This document shows, piece after piece, positions 43,201 to 52,322 of a DNA stretch of 64,000 bases; the first letter of the stretch is position 1, and each line of letters starts with the position of its first letter. The notes under the pieces are model-generated. The model was not told where the DNA came from and did not search any database. It saw only the letters and a program-made list of their open reading frames with translations. A program made the position numbers and the translations under genes. The DNA comes from VXRD01 sp965242535 (GTDB lineage: Bacteria; Latescibacterota; UBA2968): the NCBI GenBank assembly GCA_965242535.1, contig OZ251458.1, positions 4,030,001 to 4,094,000 on the forward strand, read 5' to 3'.

Positions 43201-45619
43201 CACTACTGTGCCCATCAGGCCCGTGACGATCCCCGATGCCCACCTGCGTGCGGAGATTGAGGGCAGCTTGGGCAAATCGGCTGGTGCTACGATCACCAAT
43301 GTCGATATGTTGCGCTTGACCGGGATTTACTGGAACAAGGGAGGCATCAGCGATTTGACCGGGCTGGAGTTTGCAACCAACCTGTCAGAGCTAGATCTTG
43401 GGAACAACAACATCACGGATATCTCACCCCTATCCGGCTTGACCAACCTGTTAGGGCTAAATCTTGCCGACAACGACATCACGGATATCTCACCCCTATC
43501 CGGCTTGACCAAACTGACAGGTCTAGATCTTGGGAACAACAACATCAGGGATATCTCACCCCTATCCGGTTTGGACAGCCTGTCAACGCTATCGCTTGGC
43601 TACAACAACATCAGGGATATCTCACCCCTATCCGGCTTGACCAACCTGTCAGCGCTATCGCTTGTCTACAACAACATCACGGATATCTCACCCCTATCCG
43701 GCTTGGACAGCCTGTCAACGCTATCGCTTGGCTACAACAACATCAGGGATATCTCACCCCTATCCGGCTTGACCAACCTGTCAAGGCTATGGCTTTACGA
43801 AAAGAACATCACGGATATCTCGCACCTATCCGGCTTGACCAACCTGTCACTTCTAGGGCTTAGGGGCACCAACATCACGGATATCTCGCACCTATCCGGC
43901 TTGACCAACCTGTCAATTCTAGGGCTTGAGAACACCAACATCACGGATATCTCACCCCTATCCGGCTTGACCAACCTGTCATGGTTAGGGCTTGAGAACA
44001 CCAACATCACGGATATCTCGCACCTATCCGGCTTGACCAACCTGTCAACTCTATACCTTCGCAACAACAACATCATGGATATCTCACCCCTATCCGGCTT
44101 AACCAATCTGTCAAGGCTATGGCTTAATGGCAACCCGTTGAGTGCCGCATCGCGCACCACGCACATTCCCGCCCTTACGAGCAGAGGAGTTAGGGTATGG
44201 TTTGATCCACTCTCTGCGGTGCGTTTGATAAAAGTCTCCGGGGATGGGCAGACAGGCAGGGCAGGCGCGGCTTTGGCGGATCCGTTTGTCGTGAAGGTGC
44301 AGAGTAAGAACAGCGCGGGACAGTATATAAACTTACCGGTCACCTTTTCGGTCACGGCGGGCGGTGGGACGCTCAGTGCCACATCCGACACGACGGATTC
44401 CAATGGTTTGGCGCGAATCCTGTTGACGTTGGGGACAACGGTCGGCATGGACACCGTGAAGGCATTTGTGGAAGGGGCGAGCGATACGCTGATCTTTACC
44501 ACCATGTCTCCAAGGTCCGTGACGATCGCCGATGCCAACCTGCGTGCGGTGATTGAGGACAGCCTCAACAAAGAGAGCGGGACGGCGATCAACAATGCCG
44601 AGATGTTGCGCTTGACCCGGCTCGACGCGCCGAACAAGGGCATCAGCAATTTGACCGGGCTGGAGTTCGCAACCCAGTTGGATACACTGGATCTGAGTAA
44701 CAACCGCATTTCGAATATCGATTCCCTCGCTGGCCTAACCCGGCTGAAAAAGCTGTCTCTGGGCGGCAATCGCATCGCCGATATCGATTCGCTTGCGCGG
44801 TTGACCGATCTGACATGGCTGTGGCTTTCCTACAACGCCATCGCCGATATCGCGTCCCTTGCGAATTTGACCGATCTGACATGGCTGGGATTGGGTGACA
44901 ACCGCATCTCGAATATCGCGTCCCTTGCGGATTTGACCCACCTGACGCGGCTGGGGCTTTCCAACAACCGCATCGCCGACCTTTCGCCATTGACATTAAA
45001 CACGGGATTGGGAAGTGGAGACCATGTCGATGTGCGGGGCAACCCCTTGAGCACCGCCTCGCGCACCACGCACATTGACACCCTTACGAGCAGTCGCAGA
45101 GGCGTTACGGTGAGATATGACTCGCTCACTGTGGCGCGTCTGGTGAAATTTTCAGGGGATGGACAGATCGGTAAAGTCAACACGGCGTTGGCGAATCCGT
45201 TTGTGGTGAAAGTGGAGGATCAAAACAGACGTGGATACGCCGGGCTACCGGTCACCTTTTCGGTCACAGCAGGGGGTGGGTCACTCAGTGCGTTGACCGA
45301 TACCACCGATGCCACGGGGCAGGCCGAGACGATCTTGACCCTGGGCCCGACCGCGAGCACGCACACATGTTTGGTTTCTGTGGCAGGGCTCTCGCAGACC
45401 TTGACGTTCACCGCAACCCTGCCCACGCCGGACTTCGATGGCAATGGCCGGGTGAATTTTGCGGACTTCATGGCCCTTGCGAACAAAATTCGGTCTGTTC
45501 AAGGTCGGGGTTCTTATGAGGTGAAGTACGATTTGGACGGCGATGGCGTGATCGGCATGGGTGATTTTAGGATATTGACATCCCGTTTTGGCGATGGCAA
45601 GTTTGACGATGCGAAATAG
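40283..45619 (+). CDS. Internalin-like LRR protein with Ig-like domains and C-terminal dockerin
   Basis: A 1778-residue exported protein; AAGGAGAAGGAC precedes the ATG and a signal peptide ends at ASAQT. An Ig-like/He_PIG domain (40-135) is followed by six internalin-type LRR blocks, each opened by a cap like VTIPDDSLRAVIE ... LTGLEFATNL, and four Big_1-type domains (about 412-510, 874-977, 1312-1412, 1616-1712). The fifth block (43380-44120) is about eleven almost identical 66-bp units. The end (1713-1778) is a type I dockerin with two calcium loops, DFDGNGRVNF and DLDGDGVIGM. No barrel or sorting signal is seen, so it may be secreted or held through the dockerin. Probably adhesive; the partner is unknown. 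Confidence 0.87.
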   Translation: MPNLLIHLLLALRNRANIALLTLTALMAILAPTPASAQTTPTFGTATVPDTTYTVNVAVSDTLPAAGTGALTYTLTPALPAGLTYKAATSGHGGILAGVPTTAASATTYTLTATDASNATATLTFTLSVTAIVTIPDDSLRAVIESSLGKSAGETITNVDMSRLTRLVAPSKGITDLTGLAFATNLTDLRLHNNKIRDISALSGLTSLRTLRLQRNRISDLEPLVRNTGWSRGAFVNVQGNPLSAASRTTHIPTLTGIDRGVTVEFDRLTLRPVTIADDSLRAVIEDRLDLSIAAGDTITNADMLGLFQLVAPNKGIRDLTGLAFATNLDTLDLRNNNITAIDSLSGLINLASLGLRNNLISDLEPLTLNTGLGRGDHVDVRGNPLSAASRTTHIPNLTRRRVSVTFDSRSWAPLELVSGDGQTGRAGEVLRDSFVVQVRSATDTTYAYRHLPVTFSVAAGGGRLSTTSDTTDSNGLASTLLRLGTTGMDTVKAFVEGVNDTLIFSTVPIRVTIPDTSLRKVIESSLGKARNAPITEVEMLGLTQLTATGHAITDLTGLEFATNLSRLGLRGNTITAIDSLAGLTNLSNLDLRSNTITDISPLAGLTNVDTLLLHENTITDISPLAGLTNLSFLWLYNNTITDISPLAGLDSLSSLSLSGNTIADISPLAGLDSLSILYLSNNRISDLSPLTSNTGLGSGDLVDVRDNPLNRPSLTMHIDTLTSRGVSVSFDPRSVTISDDSLRAVVLDSLDKTNRDTIWSSDMSGMTRLYAPNKGIRDLTGLEFATTLDTLDLSNNNITAIDSLSGLTNLSRLYLRDNRISDLSPLTSNTGLGSGDLVDVRGNPLSAASRTTYIPTLTSSSRGVTVLFDNLTEARLRLVSGDGQTGIASTPLALPFVVKVRRAIVQNATDTMHVYRNLPVSFSVAAGGGRLSATSDTTDSNGLARTLLTLGATVGMDTVKAFVEGASDTLLFTTVPIRPVTIPDAHLRAEIEGSLGKSAGATITNVDMLRLTGIYWNKGGISDLTGLEFATNLSELDLGNNNITDISPLSGLTNLLGLNLADNDITDISPLSGLTKLTGLDLGNNNIRDISPLSGLDSLSTLSLGYNNIRDISPLSGLTNLSALSLVYNNITDISPLSGLDSLSTLSLGYNNIRDISPLSGLTNLSRLWLYEKNITDISHLSGLTNLSLLGLRGTNITDISHLSGLTNLSILGLENTNITDISPLSGLTNLSWLGLENTNITDISHLSGLTNLSTLYLRNNNIMDISPLSGLTNLSRLWLNGNPLSAASRTTHIPALTSRGVRVWFDPLSAVRLIKVSGDGQTGRAGAALADPFVVKVQSKNSAGQYINLPVTFSVTAGGGTLSATSDTTDSNGLARILLTLGTTVGMDTVKAFVEGASDTLIFTTMSPRSVTIADANLRAVIEDSLNKESGTAINNAEMLRLTRLDAPNKGISNLTGLEFATQLDTLDLSNNRISNIDSLAGLTRLKKLSLGGNRIADIDSLARLTDLTWLWLSYNAIADIASLANLTDLTWLGLGDNRISNIASLADLTHLTRLGLSNNRIADLSPLTLNTGLGSGDHVDVRGNPLSTASRTTHIDTLTSSRRGVTVRYDSLTVARLVKFSGDGQIGKVNTALANPFVVKVEDQNRRGYAGLPVTFSVTAGGGSLSALTDTTDATGQAETILTLGPTASTHTCLVSVAGLSQTLTFTATLPTPDFDGNGRVNFADFMALANKIRSVQGRGSYEVKYDLDGDGVIGMGDFRILTSRFGDGKFDDAK

Positions 45620-45642
45620 TGGGGTGTGATGGGGATCGAACA

Positions 45643-45678
45643 CGAGCCCGGGTTCGCAATGAACTCGGGCTCGATTTT
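45643..45678 (+). terminator. Rho-independent terminator of the LRR gene
   Basis: Stem CGAGCCCGGGTTC/GAACTCGGGCTCG followed by ATTTT. Core is shared with the terminator at 17188. Confidence 0.8.
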
Positions 45679-45751
45679 GTATCGGGCACAGGGGCCTATC
45701 CCTTCTCACCACGCAAAAACGCGGAATGGGAGGTCTTGGAGCGGGAAAAAT

Positions 45752-45785
45752 AAAAAAAATCTCCCTCCTCATCGCGAGGAGGGAG
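45752..45785 (-). terminator. Rho-independent terminator of the fabZ operon
   Basis: Read on the minus strand: stem CTCCCTCCTC/GAGGAGGGAG followed by ATTTTTTTTA, 37 bp after the fabZ stop. A partial palindromic element (45680-45705) lies between the two convergent terminators. Confidence 0.88.
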
Positions 45786-45821
45786 ACGGGATGCGACATT
45801 CGTGGAAAGTGACAGGTGTTT

Positions 45822-46259
45822 TTACAAATCTTCGCGCCGTGCGAACATCGCCATCAATTCGGCTTCGGCGGCGACTTTGCCATCGACTGTGGCTTTGCCG
45901 CGGCCCTTGCACACATTGCGGCGTCTTTGTCCAATTTCGACTTCGAGTTGCAACTGATCGCCGGGCACGACCTGTTGTCTGAAACGCGCTTTGTCGATGC
46001 CCATGAACAGGGGGATCAAATCGCTCTCTCGCCCATCGGTCATTAAAATCGCCGCGGCCTGCGCGAGGGCTTCGACGGTGAGCACGCCCGGCATGACCGG
46101 ATTGCCGGGGAAATGCCCTTGGAAAAACGGCTCATTCGCCGACACATTTTTGTACGCGACCAACCGCTCGCCTGGGATCAATTCGGTCACGCGATCCACC
46201 AGCAGAAAGGGATAGCGGTGCGGAAGAATTTTTTGGATGTCCTCGGCGTTCAGAATCAC
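45822..46259 (-). CDS. fabZ: 3-hydroxyacyl-[acyl-carrier-protein] dehydratase FabZ
   Basis: A 145-residue hotdog-fold dehydratase with LPHRYPFLLVDR and the active-site helix FFQGHFPGNPVMPGVLTVEALAQ (His49, Glu63). It removes water from 3-hydroxyacyl-ACP in fatty acid elongation and competes with lipid A synthesis for precursors. Location next to ompH and bamA is the classic envelope biogenesis neighbourhood, here with lpxD and lpxA absent and a HicB-like gene in their place. Confidence 0.95.
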   Translation of the reverse strand: MILNAEDIQKILPHRYPFLLVDRVTELIPGERLVAYKNVSANEPFFQGHFPGNPVMPGVLTVEALAQAAAILMTDGRESDLIPLFMGIDKARFRQQVVPGDQLQLEVEIGQRRRNVCKGRGKATVDGKVAAEAELMAMFARREDL

Positions 46260-46334
46260 GGTGTGCTCCAGACGATGGGTTGTCCAACCGCTATGTGATG
46301 TTATCCGTACCGGTTGCGTCCGTGCGATGTGGCA

Positions 46335-46550
46335 TCACGCCAGCACCAGACGCTCGGCCTTGGGGTCGGGTATTGGATCGCCGAACTCGCGTGCGGTGTC
46401 AATCCAAAGTGCCATCGCTTGCTCGACATGCCTGAGCGCGGCTTCTCGCGTGTCGCCATGCGCCATGCATCCGGGAAGTTCCGGCACTTCCGCCACAAAA
46501 GCGCGGTCTTCATCGCTCCAATAGGGGATGATCTCGTAGTTATACATCAC
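46335..46550 (-). CDS. HicB-like protein inside the envelope operon
   Basis: A 71-residue HicB/UPF0150 domain: YEIIPYWSDEDRAFVAEVPELPGCMAHGDT, then REAALRHVEQAMALWIDTA. It overlaps the ompH stop by four bases, so it is co-translated with the BAM-related genes. No HicA gene is nearby and there is no DNA-binding extension, so an ordinary toxin-antitoxin role is doubtful. Confidence 0.8.
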   Translation of the reverse strand: MMYNYEIIPYWSDEDRAFVAEVPELPGCMAHGDTREAALRHVEQAMALWIDTAREFGDPIPDPKAERLVLA

Positions 46551-47101
46551 AAATCCCCACTGGTTTTTGCTTTGGCTTCGAGATCTTTGGCGAGGGCTTC
46601 GAGCACTTTATCGGTCAAATCGTGCGTTTCTTTTGCATAGGCCAGGGCCGTTGTGTTGAGCACAAAATCAAAGCCATTTTCCTCGGCCACTTGCTTGATG
46701 ACCTCATTCACCGTTTGGATGATCGGCTCGGACAATTCCGCGGTCTTGCGCGCGAGACGGCCGCGTTGGGGATCGCTGGCCTCTTGCACAAATCGCTGCA
46801 ATTCCTGCTGTTTTTTCACAATGGCTTGCTGTTCTTCCCGCTTGCGTTTCTCACTCAACAGCAAAGATTGGCGTTCGTAAGTCTCCTGCATCTTCTCCAG
46901 ATCGTTTTGCATGGCGCTGATCTCGCGGCCGAGTTCTTCTTCGTAGCGGTTAAATTCCTTCAAAGCATCTTGATAGGGCTTGTACTCATCCAAAATTTTC
47001 TGCGAATCGATGTACCCCAGCTTGATCTCGGCACCGACAGAACTGACCATTCCGACCAGTGTTAGAGAGAGCGCGACCAAAAACATGCGACAGCGTGTCA
47101 T
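46547..47101 (-). CDS. OmpH/Skp-family periplasmic chaperone
   Basis: A 184-residue protein with a signal peptide ending near SVGA, then IKLGYIDSQKILDEY and a long coiled coil rich in Glu, Lys and Gln (residues about 45-125), the tentacle pattern of Skp. It holds unfolded outer-membrane proteins for BamA. GGAGG eight bases before the ATG at 47101 sets the start; 53 bp separate it from bamA. Confidence 0.9.
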   Translation of the reverse strand: MTRCRMFLVALSLTLVGMVSSVGAEIKLGYIDSQKILDEYKPYQDALKEFNRYEEELGREISAMQNDLEKMQETYERQSLLLSEKRKREEQQAIVKKQQELQRFVQEASDPQRGRLARKTAELSEPIIQTVNEVIKQVAEENGFDFVLNTTALAYAKETHDLTDKVLEALAKDLEAKAKTSGDL

Positions 47102-47154
47102 CAGATTTCCTCCAAAAAAATTCAGCCCGCCCTTCACCGCGGCGGAACTGATGG

Positions 47155-49455
47155 CTAATGAAACTGCGGACCAAATTGGAAATGCGTCATCATCTGCACC
47201 TTTTGACCGTCGACGAGCCGGCGGTCGATGCCCCAGGCAAAATCAAAGCCCATAATCCCCACGACGGGCGCGACGATCCGAACGCCAAATCCGACCGACC
47301 GGCGCAAGTCCGTCAAGCTGATCCGATCCAGATTGCCCCAGGCATTGCCCGCGTCGGCGAAAATCAACCCGTAAAACTGCTGTGGCACGATGGGAATGCT
47401 GATCTCGGCATTGAACAACAACTGCGCCACGCCGCCCAAGGGCGTGCCCCTGTCATCGACGGGGCCGATCGACCGGTCGGGATAACCGCGCAACAACGTG
47501 CCGTCGAAAATATCCACGCCGCCCGGCGTGTACAACTCTTGAGGAGGTGCCCCATAGGGTCCGTAACCGGCGACAAAACCGAGTTGCGACTTCACGTTGA
47601 GGGCCAACCGCCAGAAAAGCGGAAAGTAAAAACTCGTGACAAAATCGTGCTTGTGAAAATCGCTATTACCGCCCAACAAGCCACCTGCCAATGCGGGCGA
47701 ATAGGAAATCACGCTGCCAGACGTGGGAAAAATCGGCAAATCGCGGCTGTCGCGCGTCCAATTCGCGCTGATGCTGCTCGTGATATTGTCGCGAAAATAG
47801 GGATTGAGCGCGTATGTGCTGTCGGCAAAATTGATAAACGAAACCCGATTCAAACTATACCCACCGGAAATGCGCGAATAATCGGGCCAGCGCAACCTGC
47901 GGCCGATGCGAAAGGCCCCGCCCTCTGAGCGTTGATCGTAGCTCGCTTCGCTGCTAAAACTGGTAAATCGCCGCAGGGTGCTCCTGAACAGGGATCCGGA
48001 AATGCTCGTGGGGGTATTGCGAAACCACGGTTCGGTGAACCCAATGCTGAAGGTTTCGCGCCGCGATCCAAATTCCCACTGAAAATCGAGTTGTTGCCCA
48101 TTGCCCCTAAAGTTGGGAATCTGCAACCCGATGGTGCCGATTAACTTGTCGCGCTCGCTGTACCCCGCGCCGATGGAGGCGGTGCCCGTGGATTTTTCCT
48201 CGATGGTGAACACGAGGTCGATCTCGGACGTCTCCTCTACGGCGCGGGGTTCGGGCAATACATTGGCGAAAAAGTTGAGTTGCATGACCTCGCGCACGCT
48301 GCGCTCTAAAAGGGCGCGGCTAAACGTATCGCCCGGGCGCACGCGCAACTCGCGCCGAATCACGCGGTCTTTGGTCTTGGTATTGCCCGTGATCAAAATT
48401 TTGCGAATTTTCCACGGATCGTTTTCGACCACGTCGAAATGCACGTCGATGACGCGGTCGCCAACGGGCTTTTGTTGCGGGAAGATCTGCGCGCCAATAT
48501 GCCCGATGTCCATGTAGGCATTGTGCAACTGCTCGCGGGATTTTTGCACGCGCTCCTCGTTGTACACCGCGCCCGAGTCCACGACGATAAAGTGAAAAAA
48601 GCCCGCGTCATTGATTTTTTCATTGCCGGACCACGTCACCGCGCCAAACCGGTAAATCGGCCCTTCTTCGATGGTAATGTCGAGAAACATATCCCTTTTG
48701 TTCGGGCCGTAGGACAAGCTGTCGGCTACTATCGCCGCGTCCCGATACCCGTTTTGCCGGTAAAAGGCGAGCACCAATTCCCTGTCTTCGGGATAGGTTT
48801 CCTCGCTGTATTTCCCGCCGCCGAACCACCAGCCGTCTTGTTTGGTCTCTTTCATCTGCTTGCGGAGTTGCTTCCCGGTCAATGCGGTATTGCCGTGGAA
48901 GCGGATCTTTTTCAAGTTGACCTTCGCGCCCTCGTCGATTTCAAAGACCAATGGCAACCGCCCGTCTTCATCCACTTCTGTTTTTGCGACGTCCACAGCG
49001 GCGAGCAAGTAGCCCTTTTTGCGGTAGAGCGCGATCAACTTGTTGACGGCCCGTTTCTCTTCCCACGACTGGATCAACTGATTTTCGATCAACCCCAACT
49101 CGCGCTTTAAGGTCTTGTCTTTCACCGCGCTGTTGCCCTTAAACGCGACGCTGCCCAAGCGCGGCACGGCTTTCAGGTCGATGATGATCGCCACGCCATC
49201 CGGGCGTTCCTCGAGAAAAATTTTGACGTCGGAAAACAGGCCGAGTTTGTAAAGATTGCGAATCGCGCGGCCCGCTTCGCCGCCCGCCAGATTTTGCCCC
49301 TCGAACAACCCGCTTTGAGACTCGATGAGCGACGTCTCGACCCAATCGTTGCCCCGGATGCGGATCTCCCGAATCACCGGGCCCTCTTGCGCGTTCGCAG
49401 TTTGAAGCGCGAGCGCGATGAGGATCAAAAAGCTGTGGGGAAAAAAGCGTTTCAC
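47155..49455 (-). CDS. bamA: Outer membrane protein assembly factor BamA
   Basis: A 766-residue Omp85 protein with signal peptide (FLILIALALQTANAQE), five POTRA domains (first strand VIREIRIRGNDWVE, later RKILITGNTKTKDRVI at POTRA5) and a 16-strand barrel including the RGYPD lid-lock motif (LLRGYPDRSIG) and an aromatic C-terminus FQFGPQFH. It folds and inserts outer-membrane proteins. The start is taken as GTG at 49455, since the frame upstream encodes non-signal sequence and the true signal peptide begins VKRFFPHS. Being essential, it shows the organism is diderm. Confidence 0.94.
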   Translation of the reverse strand: MKRFFPHSFLILIALALQTANAQEGPVIREIRIRGNDWVETSLIESQSGLFEGQNLAGGEAGRAIRNLYKLGLFSDVKIFLEERPDGVAIIIDLKAVPRLGSVAFKGNSAVKDKTLKRELGLIENQLIQSWEEKRAVNKLIALYRKKGYLLAAVDVAKTEVDEDGRLPLVFEIDEGAKVNLKKIRFHGNTALTGKQLRKQMKETKQDGWWFGGGKYSEETYPEDRELVLAFYRQNGYRDAAIVADSLSYGPNKRDMFLDITIEEGPIYRFGAVTWSGNEKINDAGFFHFIVVDSGAVYNEERVQKSREQLHNAYMDIGHIGAQIFPQQKPVGDRVIDVHFDVVENDPWKIRKILITGNTKTKDRVIRRELRVRPGDTFSRALLERSVREVMQLNFFANVLPEPRAVEETSEIDLVFTIEEKSTGTASIGAGYSERDKLIGTIGLQIPNFRGNGQQLDFQWEFGSRRETFSIGFTEPWFRNTPTSISGSLFRSTLRRFTSFSSEASYDQRSEGGAFRIGRRLRWPDYSRISGGYSLNRVSFINFADSTYALNPYFRDNITSSISANWTRDSRDLPIFPTSGSVISYSPALAGGLLGGNSDFHKHDFVTSFYFPLFWRLALNVKSQLGFVAGYGPYGAPPQELYTPGGVDIFDGTLLRGYPDRSIGPVDDRGTPLGGVAQLLFNAEISIPIVPQQFYGLIFADAGNAWGNLDRISLTDLRRSVGFGVRIVAPVVGIMGFDFAWGIDRRLVDGQKVQMMTHFQFGPQFH

Positions 49456-49671
49456 GTTTTGGGTACCTGTCTTGAAAAAGCCACAGAAGGCTAATAGCCA
49501 CAAAAAGCACAAAAGGCACGAGCGGGGTACAACTGGCGACAGCCAGTTCAAAGGCACAAACTTCGGGGTGGGGTTGTGCCTCAAACGCCCAATATAATAA
49601 AATGTTCCGAGTGTACATGAAACGACCCGGACGCCTGCCCGGGCCGTTTGGGATTGACCGCGCCGTTGCGA

Positions 49672-52254
49672 TCACGCCTTGTCCCTGTTCACGACTTTCT
49701 TGGGAATGACGGGGGCGCCGCCCGTCACGGCTTCGCCGACGACATCCCCGCCGTTTGCATCGGCGAAGTTGGGGGGGTTGCCCTTTTTGCCGATTCGCAC
49801 CGATGCCTTGTCCGCCGGGTTTTCTTTGGCGAGGGGGTCGCTCTCAAACACGAGTTCGCCGCCCTTTTTGCTGATCCGCACCTTGCTGCCATCTGTGAAA
49901 TTGCCCAGGATGATCTCCTCGGCCAGCGGGTCTTCGACCAGTTTTTGAATGGTGCGCCGCAAGTGCCGCGCGCCATACGTGGGATCGTAGCCTTTTTCGG
50001 CGATCAGATTCTTGGCGCCCGGGGTGAGGCGCACGGCGATGTCGCGTTCGGCGACGCGCGCGAGGATTTTCTCGATCTCGATATCCACGATCTGGATGAT
50101 CTCTTTTTTGTCCAGCGCGTTGAAGATCACGGTCTCGTCCAACCGGTTGATGAACTCGGGGTTAAAGGTCTTTTTGACCTCCTCGTTGATGCGCTCTTCC
50201 ATTTTCTCGCGCATCGTTTTTTTGCCGGACTGACCGAATCCCAGACCGCCCGCTTTTTGCAAATCCCGCGTGCCCAAGTTGGACGTCATGATCAAAATCG
50301 TATTTTTGAAATTCACCTTGCGCCCAAAGCTGTCCGTCAGCCGGCCCTCGTCCAAGACCTGCAACAGAATGTTGAACACGTCCGGATGGGCTTTTTCGAT
50401 CTCGTCGAGCAACACCACGGAATAGGGGCGACGGCGCACCTTCTCGGTCAACTGCCCGCCTTCGTCGTAGCCCACGTACCCCGGCGGCGCGCCCACGAGC
50501 CGAGAGACCGCGAACTTTTCCATGTATTCCGACATATCCACGGTCACGAGGGCGTCTTCGTCGTCGAACAAATAGTGCGCCAGGGCTTGGGCCAAATACG
50601 TTTTGCCGATGCCCGTTGGGCCCAGAAACAAAAACGTGCCGATGGGCCGATTGGGGTCTTTGAGGCCCGCACGCGTGCGCCGAATGGAGCGACACACGAT
50701 ATCGACCGCTTCTCTTTGCCCGATCACCCGCTTTTGCAACTCGGGCGCCATGGTGATCAGGCGCTCGGATTCGGCTTGTGCCAGCCGAAACAGGGGGATG
50801 CCGGTCATGCTCGAGATCACTTCGGCGATGTCTTCTTCGGACACTTCGACCACGTCCTCCGTCACCTGCTCTTCCCAGGCTTGGCGTTTGGCGTCGAGTT
50901 TGCCCTTGAGCACGCGCTCTTCATCGCGCAACTGCGCCGCCTCTTCAAATTGCTGATTTTCGGCTGCCCGATCTTTTTCGCGCGTGATCTCGCCGATGGC
51001 GATTTCGAGGTCTTTGATCTCGTCCGGTGGATTGAGGCGAGACAACCGCACCCGAGCGCCGGTTTCGTCGATCACGTCGATGGCTTTGTCCGGCAAGTGC
51101 CGGTCGCTGATGTAGCGATCCGCCATTTGCGCGGCGGCATCCACGGCTTCGGGCGAAAAGGTCACGTTGTGATGCGATTCGTAGCTGTCTTTGAGGCCCA
51201 TGAGAATGTCGACCGTCTCATCGACAGAGGGAGCGTTGACCAAAATCGTTTGGAAGCGACGCTCGAGCGCGCCGTCCTTTTCGATGTACTTGCGGTATTC
51301 GTCCAAGGTGGTCGCGCCGATGCACTGCAATTCCCCGCGCGAGAGCGAGGGCTTGAACATGTTGGACGCGTCGAGCGTGCCCTCGGCACTGCCCGCGCCC
51401 ACGATGGTGTGCAACTCGTCGATGAAAATAACCACGTTCTGGCTTTGCTGGAGTTCGTTCATCACGGCTTTGAGGCGCTCTTCAAATTGCCCGCGGTACT
51501 TCGTGCCGGCGACGATGCCGCCCATGTCGAGCGTGACCACGCGCTTGTCCAGCAAAATTTGCGGCACGCGCCGCTCCACGATGCGCTGCGCCAAGCCCTC
51601 GATGATCTGCGTCTTTCCCACGCCCGGCTCGCCCACGAGCACGGGGTTGTTCTTTTTGCGTCTAGCGAGCACTTGTGACACCCGTTCGATTTCGCGTTCT
51701 CGACCGATGGTGGGGTCCAATTTGCCCTTCCGCGCCAAATCGGTCAAATCGCGCCCGAAATGATCGAGGAATGGCGTTTTGCTCTTTCTCCGCTCGCGCC
51801 TGCCCGATGTTCTTCCCTGTCCCTGCAAAACGGCAATCACCTCCTCCTTGGCGGTTTTGTGATCCACGCCATACGTGTCCAAAATCCGTGCGGCAACGCC
51901 GTCTTTGTCCCGCAACAACGCCAGCAACAGATGGCTGGTGCCCACGTCTCGGCTCTTCATTTCCTTGGCTTCATTGGCGGCAATTTCGAGAATCTGCTTT
52001 GCGCGGGGCGTAAAAGGCACTTCCCCCATCGTCATTGCACCGCCGGCAGAAGCCACGCAATCTTCGGTTTCTCGTTTGAGATTGTCGAGATTTAATCTCA
52101 GGTTGATCAACACTTGTACGGCCGCGTTTTTGCCCTCGCGGATGATGCCGAGCAACAAGTGCTCCGTGCCGATGTAGTTGTGCCCCAGGCGTGCGGCTTC
52201 TTCGCGCGCGAGTTGCATCACGCGCTTGACCTGGTCCGAAAACATGCTGTTCAT
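49672..52254 (-). CDS. clpC: ClpC-type AAA+ ATPase, Clp protease regulatory subunit
   Basis: An 860-residue Hsp100 protein. The N-terminal Clp_N double repeat (HNYIGTEHLLLGII, later RDVGTSHLLLALL) is followed by AAA1 with GEPGVGKT, a middle segment with a UVR-like helix (KDRAAENQQFEEAAQLRDEE) that marks ClpC rather than ClpA, and AAA2 with GPTGIGKTYLAQAL. The C-terminal 60 residues form an unusual tail with IRISKKGG and IGKKGN repeats. It unfolds substrates for ClpP. Ribosome site GAGGAG precedes the ATG. A GC-rich hairpin at 49618-49648 may terminate it. Confidence 0.93.
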   Translation of the reverse strand: MNSMFSDQVKRVMQLAREEAARLGHNYIGTEHLLLGIIREGKNAAVQVLINLRLNLDNLKRETEDCVASAGGAMTMGEVPFTPRAKQILEIAANEAKEMKSRDVGTSHLLLALLRDKDGVAARILDTYGVDHKTAKEEVIAVLQGQGRTSGRRERRKSKTPFLDHFGRDLTDLARKGKLDPTIGREREIERVSQVLARRKKNNPVLVGEPGVGKTQIIEGLAQRIVERRVPQILLDKRVVTLDMGGIVAGTKYRGQFEERLKAVMNELQQSQNVVIFIDELHTIVGAGSAEGTLDASNMFKPSLSRGELQCIGATTLDEYRKYIEKDGALERRFQTILVNAPSVDETVDILMGLKDSYESHHNVTFSPEAVDAAAQMADRYISDRHLPDKAIDVIDETGARVRLSRLNPPDEIKDLEIAIGEITREKDRAAENQQFEEAAQLRDEERVLKGKLDAKRQAWEEQVTEDVVEVSEEDIAEVISSMTGIPLFRLAQAESERLITMAPELQKRVIGQREAVDIVCRSIRRTRAGLKDPNRPIGTFLFLGPTGIGKTYLAQALAHYLFDDEDALVTVDMSEYMEKFAVSRLVGAPPGYVGYDEGGQLTEKVRRRPYSVVLLDEIEKAHPDVFNILLQVLDEGRLTDSFGRKVNFKNTILIMTSNLGTRDLQKAGGLGFGQSGKKTMREKMEERINEEVKKTFNPEFINRLDETVIFNALDKKEIIQIVDIEIEKILARVAERDIAVRLTPGAKNLIAEKGYDPTYGARHLRRTIQKLVEDPLAEEIILGNFTDGSKVRISKKGGELVFESDPLAKENPADKASVRIGKKGNPPNFADANGGDVVGEAVTGGAPVIPKKVVNRDKA

Positions 52255-52322
52255 CCCATACTCCTCTCGTCTAACGACTCAAAAACTCCGTTTCCCAATG
52301 ATAACGGGTCATGGCAAAAAAC

